From Methylorubrum rhodinum (GTDB lineage: Bacteria > Pseudomonadota > Alphaproteobacteria > Rhizobiales > Beijerinckiaceae): a DNA stretch of 64,000 bases. A program made the translations under genes and the position numbers. The notes beneath the pieces were generated by a model, which saw only the letters and a list, made by a program, of their open reading frames with translations, was not told where the DNA came from and made no database searches. The DNA lies in contig NZ_JACHOP010000011.1 of assembly GCF_014199935.1 (NCBI RefSeq), positions 90,092 to 154,091 on the forward strand. The letters run 5' to 3'. Below are positions 34,954 through 42,779 of this stretch, in pieces (within the stretch, counting starts at the first letter, position 1; the number at the start of each line of letters is the position of its first letter).

Positions 34954-35494
34954 GGGGTGATCCGCTCTTCTTACCTTCAGGGCCGGCCGTCGGAGCACCG
35001 GTTCGTCCGCGCGCCGGGCCCCCGCCGTTCTGTATCAGGACAGGGGCGGGCCCGCGAGCTTTCGTGTCCGTTAAGGAACGCGAGACCCGCGCCGCCGCAC
35101 CGGCCCAGGCGGGGCAAGCTTCGCTTAACCTTAACGGGGCCGATCAAGCTCCAGCCTCGTCGCCGATCCTGGCGTGGGTGTGGCGGCGGGCGGGGGCTGG
35201 ATTGCCGAAGAACCGAGGAGATTCCATCGACCCTCGCCGTCGTTCCGGGGCGCCGAAGGCGAACCCGGACCCGAAGGGGCGCGCCGGAGGCGTGCAATCC
35301 ACGACTGGCCGCGACGGTCCGGCTTGAGCCGTTTATCCCGCATCACGGGTGGATTCCGGGTTCCGCTGCGCGGCGCCGGAATGACGGCGGGGAGCAACAA
35401 ATGCCGGCTCCGCTTGCCCCGTCTCCCGCCATGCGGCAGGAGGGGCGCCGTCCCGGAATGGAACGCGATGCGAGAGAAGCGAGGCGCCGACATC
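34954..35494. other. Intergenic region containing R1 copy 3
   Basis: The mrcA promoter should lie near 34975-35150, an AT-enriched stretch with TTAACCTTAACG. Apart from the repeat at 35238-35390 no gene is seen. Confidence 0.4.
35238..35390. repeat. Dispersed imperfect inverted repeat, family R1, copy 3
   Basis: CGTCGTTCCGGGGCGCCGAA at the left; GCGCGGCGCCGGAATGACGG at the right. The shared interior is CCCGAAGGGGCGCGCCGGAG, GCGTGCAATCCACGACTGG and CGCATCACGGGTGGATTCC. It is closest to the copies at 4584 and 29698. Confidence 0.85.
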
Positions 35495-35959
35495 ATGGCG
35501 GAGCGCGGCGAGGGGCCGTTCTGGCGGGTCAAGACCCTCGAAGAGATGAATCCGGCGGAGTGGGAGAGCCTGTGCGATGGCTGCGGCCGCTGCTGCCTGT
35601 TGAAGCTCGAGGACGACGACACCGGCGAGATCCACCACACCGATATCGGCTGCACGCTCCTCGACGCCCATGCCTGCCGCTGCCGCGACTACCGCAACCG
35701 GGCGAAACGCGTGCCGGACTGCGTGCGGCTGACCCCGCAGGCGGTGCGCGAGATCCCGTGGCTGCCGCCGACCTGCGCCTACCGCCTCCTGCGCGAGGGC
35801 CGCGACCTGCCGGGCTGGCACCCGCTGATCACCGGCCGCCGGGCCAGCGTCCACGAGGCCGGCGTCTCGGTGCGCGGGCGCGTCTCGGGCAACGAGGAAG
35901 AGTTTTCGGAGGAGGAATACGTCGAGCGGATCGTGGCGTGGCCGGGCGAGGCCGCCTGA
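35495..35959 (+). CDS. YcgN/UPF0260 family cysteine cluster protein
   Basis: A 154-residue protein matching Ycg[21 protein letters not shown], then [16 protein letters not shown] and the Cys-rich [14 protein letters not shown] with later [13 protein letters not shown]. The eight or so conserved cysteines suggest a metal or Fe-S site; function is uncharacterised. ATG 35495 is preferred because homology starts there; ATG 35468, nine codons upstream in frame, is the alternative. Confidence 0.88.
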   Translation: MAERGEGPFWRVKTLEEMNPAEWESLCDGCGRCCLLKLEDDDTGEIHHTDIGCTLLDAHACRCRDYRNRAKRVPDCVRLTPQAVREIPWLPPTCAYRLLREGRDLPGWHPLITGRRASVHEAGVSVRGRVSGNEEEFSEEEYVERIVAWPGEAA

Positions 35960-35965
35960 CGCCCG

Positions 35966-36589
35966 TCACGCCGCCCGCGGCAACGACGGCGGCGAGGCCG
36001 CCGCGGCGAGCCCGAGATCGAGCCATCCCTCCATCCCCTCCCGCCACAGCGAGAGCGCCGTCGGCCGGGTGAGACGGAGCGCCGCCTCGCTCTCGCCGTC
36101 GCGCAACCGAACCTCCGCGCCGAGGCGGCAGGCCAAGCGCCGCATCGCGCCGTTCACCGGCAGGCAGCGCAGGTGGAGTTCGCGCACGCCGCGGTTCCGC
36201 GCGGCCTCCGCCAGCCGCTCCAGCAACAGCCCGCCATGGCCGGCCCGGCGAAAGCCGCGCTCGACCGTGAGCGCACCCTCGGCTCGCGACCCCAGCCGGC
36301 CGACCCCTCCGTTGGGGCCGTGCGGGCGCAGTTCACCGAGCCCTCGCAGCACGCCGTCGACGAAGACGCCGAACATCAGCCCCGGCGTCCGCATCGCGCG
36401 CTCGGCATGGGCCGCCACCGCGGCGTCGCCGAGGGCGGCCATGAAGCGGCTGGCGCGGGCCTCTCGGTCGAGGCGCAGGAAGTGCTCGCGCACGGCCACG
36501 GCGTCGCCCGGCCAGAGGCGGCGGCAGAGGGCGCCCATGACAGGCGGCGGGCCGGACGGGAGATCGGTGGATGGCTCGATGGAGGGCAT
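35966..36589 (-). CDS. GNAT-family N-acetyltransferase
   Basis: A 207-residue acetyl-CoA dependent acyltransferase. The fold is recognised from the run LTVERGFRRAGHGGLLLERL (motif A, R/Q-x-x-G-x-G/A) and RNRGVRELHLRCLPVNGAMR, with an N-terminal FLRLDREARASRFM common in alphaproteobacterial GNATs. Substrate unknown. ATG 36589 follows GAGGCGAAG; GTG upstream is an alternative start. Convergent with the YcgN-like gene, 6 bp apart. Confidence 0.78.
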   Translation of the reverse strand: MPSIEPSTDLPSGPPPVMGALCRRLWPGDAVAVREHFLRLDREARASRFMAALGDAAVAAHAERAMRTPGLMFGVFVDGVLRGLGELRPHGPNGGVGRLGSRAEGALTVERGFRRAGHGGLLLERLAEAARNRGVRELHLRCLPVNGAMRRLACRLGAEVRLRDGESEAALRLTRPTALSLWREGMEGWLDLGLAAAASPPSLPRAA

Positions 36590-36833
36590 GATACGCGACT
36601 TCGCCTCGAAGGCCGCTCGAACCCGAGGGTCGATGGCCGGCACGCTCCCCTCCCGCCTCGGAAACTGGCGGCGAACCGGAATTGTTGCAATGCAGCAAAG
36701 TGCCGGATCGGCGGGTTCGCCCGCATGGCTGTCCCGCGCCCGCAGGCTTGACCGACTCCGCTTGATCCGGGCCGGGCCGCACGGCACTAGGGATCCTTCG
36801 GCCCGAGACGGCCGCCCAAAGACGCGGCCCCGG

Positions 36834-38051
36834 ATGCCCACGGACAAGCTCGCCCCCTCCGACCATGCCCGCTCCGGCGCGGTCCATCCCGGCCCGGTGC
36901 GCCAGCGCTACGACGCCCTCGTCCATGCGGGCTCGATCGAGCGCGACCCGGCCCAACTGCGCCTCGTCGCAGCTTTGGACGATCTGGTGCAGGCGCTGTC
37001 GCGCCGCCGCCGGGCCAGGAAGGGCTCGGCGCTCGGCTGGCTGTTCGGCCGCAAGGACGAGGGGGTGGAGGCGACCAAGGGCCTCTACGTCTGGGGCTCA
37101 GTCGGCCGCGGCAAGACCATGCTGATGGACATCTTTCACGAGTCCGCGCCCGGCCCGAAGCGCCGCGTCCACTTCCACGGCTTCATGGCGGACGCGCACG
37201 AGCGCATCCACGCCCACCGGCAGGCGGTGAAGAACGGCACGATCAAGGGCGACGACCCGATCCCGCCGGTCGCCGAGGCGCTGGCCGCGGAGGCGACGCT
37301 CCTGTGTTTCGACGAGTTCACCGTGACCGACATCGCCGACGCGATGCTGCTCGGCCGCCTGTTCGCCGCCCTGTTCCGCCACGGCGTGACGGTGGTGGCG
37401 ACCTCGAACGTCGAGCCCGACCGGCTCTACGAGGGCGGGCTCAACCGCGCCCTGTTCCTGCCGTTCGTGGCGGAGCTGAAGCAGCGGGTCAGCGTGCTGC
37501 GGCTCGATTCCCGCACGGATTTCCGCCTGGAGAAGCTCGGCGGCGCCTCGGTCTACCATGTGCCCGCGGACGCGAGCGCGGGGCAGGCGCTCGACGCCGC
37601 CTTCCGCTCGCTCACCGGCAAGGCCAAGGGCAGTCCGAGCACGGTCCGGGTGAAGGGGCGCGCCGTGGCGGTGCCGGAGGAGGCGGGCGGCGTCGCCCGC
37701 TTCGGCTTCGACGATCTCTGCCGCCAGCCGCTCGGCGCCTCCGACTACATGGCGCTGGCGGTGACCTTCCACACGCTGATCGTCTCCGGCATCCCGGTGA
37801 TGGGCGAGGCCGAGCGCAACGAGGCCAAGCGCTTCATCACACTGATCGACACGCTCTACGACGCGAAGGTGAAACTCGTCGCCTCCGCCGCCGCCGAGCC
37901 GCCGGGGCTCTACACCGCCACCGACGGCCGCGAGGCCTTCGAGTTCGAGCGCACCGTCTCGCGGCTGATCGAGATGCGCTCGGAAGAGTACTTGGCGGAA
38001 GCCCACGGGCATGGGCTGTCGGAGTCGAGTGCGGGGCTGGTCGAGACCTGA
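36834..38051 (+). CDS. zapE: Cell division protein ZapE (AFG1-like ATPase)
   Basis: A 405-residue AFG1-family AAA ATPase; ZapE modulates FtsZ rings in E. coli. Walker A is GSVGRGKTML (88-97), followed by RRVHFHGFMADAHERIH. Walker B is LLCFDEFTVTDIADAM, and VATSNVEPDRLYEGGLNR is the sensor region. ATG 36834 is chosen by homology; the long open frame upstream overlaps the GNAT gene on the other strand. Confidence 0.92.
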   Translation: MPTDKLAPSDHARSGAVHPGPVRQRYDALVHAGSIERDPAQLRLVAALDDLVQALSRRRRARKGSALGWLFGRKDEGVEATKGLYVWGSVGRGKTMLMDIFHESAPGPKRRVHFHGFMADAHERIHAHRQAVKNGTIKGDDPIPPVAEALAAEATLLCFDEFTVTDIADAMLLGRLFAALFRHGVTVVATSNVEPDRLYEGGLNRALFLPFVAELKQRVSVLRLDSRTDFRLEKLGGASVYHVPADASAGQALDAAFRSLTGKAKGSPSTVRVKGRAVAVPEEAGGVARFGFDDLCRQPLGASDYMALAVTFHTLIVSGIPVMGEAERNEAKRFITLIDTLYDAKVKLVASAAAEPPGLYTATDGREAFEFERTVSRLIEMRSEEYLAEAHGHGLSESSAGLVET

Positions 38052-38074
38052 CCGGCGCGTCCAGTCCCCTTCTT

Positions 38075-38214
38075 CCCACCCGCCCCTCATCCTGAGATGC
38101 CCCTTGCCTCGGCAAGGGGCCTCGAAGGAGGCCTCCAGGGATCTCGCGACTTCTGGGGGCCTCCTTCGAGGGCGCCGCTTCGCGTCGCCACCTCAGGATG
38201 AGGGGGCGGGTGGG
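38075..38214. repeat. Dispersed inverted repeat, family R2, copy 2
   Basis: Arms CCCACCCGCCCCTCATCCTG (38075 on) and CAGGATGAGGGGGCGGGTGG (to 38214) are near perfect. Inner arms CTCGAAGGAGGCC and GGCCTCCTTCGAGG form a second hairpin. The right arm extends into the mpg gene and encodes its last residues. Compare 21745-21876. Confidence 0.85.
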
Positions 38215-38771
38215 AGAAGCGACCGTCGCGGCAGCGGCCGGCTCACGAACGGGGAGCCCGCCAGCAGGAAGCGCCAGGGCGTCTCCGCCCCCTTGGTGAT
38301 GCCGATGCGGGTGGTCGCCACGACGCTCACCGGGCCCTCGGGCGCGCCCCAAGCGAACGGCGCCCGATCGGTCGGCACGCCGTCATGCGAACAATCGATG
38401 GCGAGCGCCTGGGCGAGGCGGCCGGGGCCGGCGCAGAGGCGCCTGGGATCGTCGAGGCCGCGGCGGGCGCGCATGGTGTCGAGGCCCCGCGTCGGGGCGA
38501 GCGCGCGCAGCAGCACGGCGCTGCCGGGCGCGCAGACGAGGTTGAGGCACCAGTGCAGGCCGTAGGAACGGTAGACGTAGGCGCGGCCCGGCGGGCCGAA
38601 CATGCTGGCGTTGCGCTTCGTCGGCCCCGCAAAACTGTGCGAGGCCGGGTCGGTGCGGTCGTAGGCCTCGGTCTCGACGATGACGCCGCCGACGCCCTCG
38701 ACCAGGAGGACATGGCCGATCAGCTCGGCCGCGACGGTCGCGGCCGGGCGGTCGAAGAAGGCGGCGTCCAT
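38193..38771 (-). CDS. mpg: 3-methyladenine DNA glycosylase (AAG/MPG family)
   Basis: Excises alkylated purines in base-excision repair. The 192-residue product has LIGHVLLVEGVGGVIVETEA, then YDRTDPASHSFAGPTKRNAS (catalytic Glu in ETEAY), MFGPPGRAYVYRSYGLHWCL and CAGPGRLAQALAI. The last residues (LLPPAPSS) and the stop codon are contributed by the arm of an R2 repeat, so the natural C-terminus was probably replaced by the insertion. ATG 38771 lies 11 bp after the rnhA stop. Confidence 0.9.
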   Translation of the reverse strand: MDAAFFDRPAATVAAELIGHVLLVEGVGGVIVETEAYDRTDPASHSFAGPTKRNASMFGPPGRAYVYRSYGLHWCLNLVCAPGSAVLLRALAPTRGLDTMRARRGLDDPRRLCAGPGRLAQALAIDCSHDGVPTDRAPFAWGAPEGPVSVVATTRIGITKGAETPWRFLLAGSPFVSRPLPRRSLLPPAPSS

Positions 38772-38782
38772 CCGCCCTCCCC

Positions 38783-39508
38783 TCAGGACGCCTTGCGCGA
38801 CGAGAAGTCCTGTCGCGCGCGGGCGATGCCGGCGGGGCCGAGATCGAGGGCGAGCCGCAAAGCCTCCTCCAGCAGCGCCTGAGGCGTCGTGCCGGCCCGA
38901 TCCGCGGCGCGGGTGAGCGCCCCGACGAGGTCGGAGGGGAGCGCGACCGGGGTGGTTTTCTGGACGGGGCTCGGCGCCGAAGGAGCAGAGATCGTGGCCG
39001 AGGTCGCGGCCGAGGCCGACGCCGTCGCGGAAGACGAGGACGACGAGGCGGCGGCCGAGGACGCCGTGCTCTTCACCCCCGTCAGCGCCTCGCGGCGCCC
39101 CTGCGCGGCGAGGCGGTCGGCGCGCTCGTTGCCGGCCTCGCCCGCGTGGCCCCGCACCCAGGTCCAGCGCACGTCGCGGGCGCTCGCGAGCGCGTCGAGG
39201 CGCTGCATCAGGTCGACGTTCTTCACCGGCCCCGTGGCGGTGCGCCAGCCGCGGGCCTTCCAGCCGCGCATCCATTCGGTGACGGACTTCACCACGTACT
39301 GGCTGTCGCAGCGCATCTCGATCGAGGCGCCCTCGGGGAAGTGTTCGAGGGCGCTGATCGCGGCGGTCAACTCCATGCGGTTGTTGGTGGTGGCGCGCTC
39401 GCCCCCGCACAGCTCGACCGTGCCGCCGGGCGCCTGGATCACGACGCCCCAGCCGCCGGGGCCGGGATTGGGGTCGCAGCCGCCATCCGCGTAGACGATG
39501 GTTCGCAT
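38783..39508 (-). CDS. rnhA: Ribonuclease HI with C-terminal extension
   Basis: Degrades the RNA strand of RNA-DNA hybrids. Residues 1-145 are a complete RNase HI with the carboxylates D8 (YADGGCDPNPG), E46 (NNRMELTAA), D68 (MRCDSQYVVKS) and D131 (NERADRLA), plus H121 in the flexible loop. The protein is 241 residues, about 90 longer than usual. A Ser/Ala-only linker (about 147-178) leads to a helical segment, LPSDLVGALTRAADRAG then TPQALLEEALRLALDLG, resembling a ribbon-helix-helix or dimerisation module. Between the lipoprotein gene and mpg on one strand. Confidence 0.92.
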   Translation of the reverse strand: MRTIVYADGGCDPNPGPGGWGVVIQAPGGTVELCGGERATTNNRMELTAAISALEHFPEGASIEMRCDSQYVVKSVTEWMRGWKARGWRTATGPVKNVDLMQRLDALASARDVRWTWVRGHAGEAGNERADRLAAQGRREALTGVKSTASSAAASSSSSSATASASAATSATISAPSAPSPVQKTTPVALPSDLVGALTRAADRAGTTPQALLEEALRLALDLGPAGIARARQDFSSRKAS

Positions 39509-39539
39509 GTTTGCCTGAGCGTTTCGGGGTCGGGAGCGC

Positions 39540-40349
39540 CTAATACTTGGCCACGACCGGCGGAGCCAGGGCGACGGCGGCGGCGTCCGCCAGACCGCAG
39601 CGCTCGGCCGTCTCCGGCGGCAGCAGCGGGTCGAGCAGGCGGCGGCGCCCTTCCAGGAAGGCCAGCGCCTGCTCGGCGGGCACCGCCTCGCGGCCGGGCA
39701 TCTCGACCAGGAAGTGCTCCAGGGCGTAGCGGTAGCGCGCGACGCGAAGGCCCGTCTCCAGGCGGACCCAGGCGACGAGGCAGCGGTTCTCGGCGACCCG
39801 CATCGCGGCCTGCCGCATGTCCCACTCGTCGAGGCTTTTGGCCAGCGGCAGCGCCCGCAGGCGCATCGCGTCGGCCTCGAACACGCGGGCGGCGATGGCC
39901 GTGAAGGACGGGATCAGCCGGCCGTCGGCGGTGGCGTCCTCGGACAGGCGGCGGTAGCGGGAAGTGGGTGAGCGAAACCCCTCGCCGAGCAGGCCGTCGT
40001 GGTAGGCCGGCAGGTCGTCGGGCCGCCAGGAAGTCGGCAGCGCGCGCACGCGGGTGAGGTTGGCCAGCACGTCCTCGAAGGCCGCACGTCCCTGCGCCGG
40101 CATCAGGAAGCGCCACGCGCGATCGCGCAGGGTCTCCTCGTCGTCCGTGAGCGGCGAGGCGGAGACCATCAGGCCGCGCTCGCGGGCGGCGATGGTGCCG
40201 GTGGTCTCGACGAGGCCGTTCCACGCGCTCTTGGCCGGCCGCCCGAAATCGCCCTCCTGGGCGCAGGAGACGAGCGACGGGACGAGGAGCGCCGTGAGCA
40301 GCAGCGAGGCGAGCGGGAGCGGAAGGCGGAGCCCGCCGCCGCGGATCAC
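39540..40349 (-). CDS. Putative lipoprotein of unknown function
   Basis: A 269-residue protein starting at GTG 40349, which overlaps the upstream gene's stop as GTGA. The signal LPLASLLLTALLVPSLVSC has a lipobox (LVSC). The rest is helical with WNGLVETTGTIAARERGLMV, DDEETLRDRAWRFLMPAQ and LTRVRALPTSWRPDDLP, ending PPETAERCGLADAAAVA. Family not recognised. The frame is open further upstream to 40592 but overlaps the small gene. Probably one operon with rnhA (31-bp gap). Confidence 0.72.
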   Translation of the reverse strand: MIRGGGLRLPLPLASLLLTALLVPSLVSCAQEGDFGRPAKSAWNGLVETTGTIAARERGLMVSASPLTDDEETLRDRAWRFLMPAQGRAAFEDVLANLTRVRALPTSWRPDDLPAYHDGLLGEGFRSPTSRYRRLSEDATADGRLIPSFTAIAARVFEADAMRLRALPLAKSLDEWDMRQAAMRVAENRCLVAWVRLETGLRVARYRYALEHFLVEMPGREAVPAEQALAFLEGRRRLLDPLLPPETAERCGLADAAAVALAPPVVAKY

Positions 40350-40576
40350 GAGCGGCGGCGCTGCGGGACCGCCGGGGCGTCCGCGTCCGGCAGCCTCTCG
40401 TAGCGCACGCCCGTGAAGAGCAGGATCTGGCCGCGGGGCGCGTCGTCGTCGCGGCGGAGGCGGCGCGTCGGGGCCTTGGGGAAGGGGACCACGGCGGCGG
40501 GGCCGCGGCTCCGGAGGAAGGGCGAGGGTCGCTCGGAAGGGGTCTGGGTCGAAGGCGTCTTGGTCGAGGGCGTCAT
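40346..40576 (-). CDS. Small conserved protein of unknown function
   Basis: A 76-residue basic protein. The N-terminus is Thr/Ser/Pro-rich and disordered; the recognisable part is DDAPRGQILLFTGVRYERLP, a segment found in many short Hyphomicrobiales proteins (recollection, no named function). The stop overlaps the lipoprotein start as GTGA, showing translational coupling. Confidence 0.7.
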   Translation of the reverse strand: MTPSTKTPSTQTPSERPSPFLRSRGPAAVVPFPKAPTRRLRRDDDAPRGQILLFTGVRYERLPDADAPAVPQRRRS

Positions 40577-41132
40577 GAGCCTGTCCCGTCATGCTGAGGA
40601 GTCCGGCGCCCGCCGCCCCCTGCCGCCTCGGGAGGAGGCGGTGCGGAAAGCGGCTGGCCGCCGTGGACGGGCTGGTCCGTCCGGCCGGGCTGTTGGGCCA
40701 AGCTCATCATGGCGTGGTTAACGGAATGTTTCGCCGGCCCGGCCTGCGGCCCTCATCCGCGAGGATGGCAGCGGCGAGGCGTCGCAGGTGGCATTCACGC
40801 GACACCGGCCTGCTCCTTGCTTCGGTGCTTTCGCCCATGGCGGGCTTATCCTCCCTTCGACTTCGGCCCCGCGCGCGATCCGCTGCGGGGCCGTTTTTCG
40901 TGTGCGGATGCCGCCTTCATGGGCGGACGGTGCAGCGACGGAAGCGGGGCCGCGGGAGGCCGGACGCTCGATGCTGCGCTTGCTAACCCGGCGAGATGAC
41001 CGATATGCGAGGCCCAGAGTGCCTCGCGAAACGCCCGCTGCGCCGCCGCGTCCGAACGGAAGCCGAGGGGGTTCGGGCGTTTTGCGAGAGACACGAGATG
41101 CCCCTCTCGGATCGAGCGAAGGACAAGGCAGG
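40577..41132. other. 556-bp gap with a probable non-coding transcript
   Basis: No convincing protein frame exists on either strand. A strong plus-strand terminator (40864-40898) is present although no plus-strand gene precedes it. A GTTAAC element at 40717-40722 could be a -10 region, predicting an RNA of roughly 160-170 nt ending near 40898. From about 40990 to 41130 lies the upstream region of the next gene. Confidence 0.4.
40864..40898 (+). terminator. Orphan rho-independent terminator
   Basis: CGGCCCCGC and GCGGGGCCG form a 9-bp perfect stem with a 12-nt loop, followed by TTTTT. There is no open gene upstream on this strand, so it most likely ends a small RNA. Confidence 0.75.
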
Positions 41133-41471
41133 ATGCGTCCGGACTTCTCACGACTTGGCAGACGACCGCGCGCCGTGCGGGGCTTGTCGGCGGCCCTGAG
41201 ACTCGCCCCCTTCGCCCTCGTCGCCCTGGCCGTGACCCCGGCCCAGGCCCAGCGCGAGGACCAGGGGCTGCAGCTCGGCTGCGCCAACGACTATTTCCGC
41301 CTCTGCGCGGGCGTCGATCCGAACAGCCCGGACGCCGAGAACTGCATGAACCGCAACCGCTCGCGGCTCTCGCCCGAGTGCCGCTCGGCGATCACCGACT
41401 ACGACAAGCGCACCGGCGGCGGCACGAAGGGCAACGGCCGCGGCCGCGGCGCGGGCCAAGCGGACGACTGA
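41133..41471 (+). CDS. Small secreted cysteine-containing protein
   Basis: A 112-residue protein. Arg-rich N-terminus and hydrophobic core (LAPFALVALAVTPAQAQ) make a signal peptide with cleavage near residue 40. The mature part has GCANDYFRLCAGVDPNSPDA, ENCMNRNRSRLSPECRSAI: four cysteines spaced like a cysteine-rich-repeat domain, then a Gly/Arg-rich tail. Function unknown, periplasmic or exported. ATG 41133 follows AGGCAGG; the open frame upstream is not coding. Confidence 0.75.
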   Translation: MRPDFSRLGRRPRAVRGLSAALRLAPFALVALAVTPAQAQREDQGLQLGCANDYFRLCAGVDPNSPDAENCMNRNRSRLSPECRSAITDYDKRTGGGTKGNGRGRGAGQADD

Positions 41472-41541
41472 TTTTTCTCGTCTCGCCGGGATGTCGCATC
41501 CCGGCGAGACGCGCGGCGGGATCAAGGACGCGAGGACAGGC

Positions 41542-42507
41542 ATGGCGTTGACCGTCGCGGTCCAGATGGACCCGATCCAGTCGATCCGCATCGCGGGCGA
41601 CACCACCTTCGGCCTGATGCTGGAGGCGCAGAGGCGCGGCCACACCCTCTACACCTACACGCCCGACCGGCTCTCGCTGCAGGGCCGGCTCGTCACCGCC
41701 CACGCCTCCCCCGTGACGGTGCAGGACGTGGAGGGCGCGCACGCGACCCTCGGGCCTCGGGAGCGGATTGATCTGGGGCAGGTCGACGTGGTGCTGATGC
41801 GCCAGGACCCGCCCTTCGACATGGCCTACGTCACCGCCACGCACATGCTGGAGAAGATTTCCTCTCGCACGCTGGTGGTGAACGATCCGACGGAAGTGCG
41901 GAACGCGCCGGAAAAGCTGTTCGTCCTCGACTTCCCCGACCTGATGCCGCCGACGCTGATCTCCCGCGACCGCGCCGAGATCGAGGCGTTTCGCGCCGAG
42001 CACGGCACCATCGCGATGAAGCCGCTACACGGCCATGGCGGCGCCGCGGTGTTCCGGGTCTCGGAGGAAGACCCGAATTTCGGCTCGATGTTCGACCTGT
42101 TCGCCGCGACCTTCCGCGAGCAGTGGGTGGTCCAGCGCTTCCTCGAAAAGATTTCCGAGGGCGACAAGCGCATCATCCTCGTCGAGGGCGAGCCGATGGG
42201 CGCCATCAACCGGGTGCCGGCCAAGGGCGACATCCGCTCCAACATGGTCCGCGGCGGTGCCGCCGGCGCCTCCGACCTGACCGAGCGCGAGCTTGAGATC
42301 TGCGCCAGGATCGGCCCGGAACTGCGGCGGCGCGGCCTGATCCTCGTCGGCATCGACGTGATCGACGGGCATCTCACCGAGATCAACGTGACCTCGCCGA
42401 CCGGCGTGCGCACGATCCAGCGCCTCGGCGGCCCGGACCTGACGGGGCCGATCTGGGACGCGATCGAGACCCGGCTCGCGGCGCGCCGCCTGACGCCGCA
42501 GACCTAG
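41542..42507 (+). CDS. gshB: Glutathione synthetase
   Basis: ATP-dependent ligation of glycine to gamma-glutamylcysteine. The 321-residue product starts MALTVAVQMDPIQSIRIAGD, typical of GshB. ATP-grasp landmarks are LRVIN-equivalent LVVNDPTEVRNAPEKL, IAMKPLHGHGGAAVFRV, GDKRIILVEGEPMGAINRVP and EINVTSPTGVRTIQRL. ATG 41542 matches the family N-terminus; an in-frame ATG at 41491 is a less likely start. Confidence 0.95.
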   Translation: MALTVAVQMDPIQSIRIAGDTTFGLMLEAQRRGHTLYTYTPDRLSLQGRLVTAHASPVTVQDVEGAHATLGPRERIDLGQVDVVLMRQDPPFDMAYVTATHMLEKISSRTLVVNDPTEVRNAPEKLFVLDFPDLMPPTLISRDRAEIEAFRAEHGTIAMKPLHGHGGAAVFRVSEEDPNFGSMFDLFAATFREQWVVQRFLEKISEGDKRIILVEGEPMGAINRVPAKGDIRSNMVRGGAAGASDLTERELEICARIGPELRRRGLILVGIDVIDGHLTEINVTSPTGVRTIQRLGGPDLTGPIWDAIETRLAARRLTPQT

Positions 42508-42510
42508 AGA

Positions 42511-42554
42511 ATCGGCTTTTCCCGAAAGCCGGCATCCCCCTTTCTGGCCGATCC
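42511..42554. repeat. Short hairpin repeat, family R3, copy 3
   Basis: ATCGGCTTTTCCCGAAAGCC, then CCTTTCTGGCCGAT, 3 bp after the gshB stop. It is a slightly shortened version of 14941-14992. Confidence 0.7.
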
Positions 42555-42555
42555 G

Positions 42556-42714
42556 CTAGCGGAACACCGGCAGACCGGAGCCGATCAGGGCGAGCCCGAG
42601 GATCAACAGCCCGCCCGCGACGGTTTCGGCCAGCGCCACCCGCTCCTCGAACTGATGGGCAAGGCCCGCCAGCACGGCACCGGCGACGAGGCAGGCGAGG
42701 GAGGTCGCGACCAT
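42556..42714 (-). CDS. 52-residue putative membrane protein
   Basis: The frame ATG 42714 to TAG 42556 reads MVATSLACLVAGAVLAGLAH then QFEERVALAETVAGGLLILG and ends SGLPVFR: two hydrophobic helices around a charged hairpin (HQFEERVA). Third-position GC is high as in neighbouring genes. A weak GAGG lies just upstream. Family unknown; it could be spurious, but composition and amphipathic pattern look coding. Convergent with gshB. Confidence 0.45.
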   Translation of the reverse strand: MVATSLACLVAGAVLAGLAHQFEERVALAETVAGGLLILGLALIGSGLPVFR

Positions 42715-42779
42715 CGCCTCACGCGCTCCCGAGAGGCGGATGCGCGCCGACGGGACGGGCCCGGTGGTGCGGGGTTTCG

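Noticed and set aside
32662..36072. 1136-codon plus-strand frame
   Set aside because: It runs antisense through PBP1A and repeats; composition is Val/Gly/Arg/His-rich with no motif, typical of a third-position GC shadow.
40720..40900. SRP (4.5S) RNA
   Set aside because: The minus strand has CCGAAGCAAGGAGCAGG, superficially like the SRP loop, but the consensus GGAAGGAAGCAG and its stem are absent and the terminator is on the other strand.
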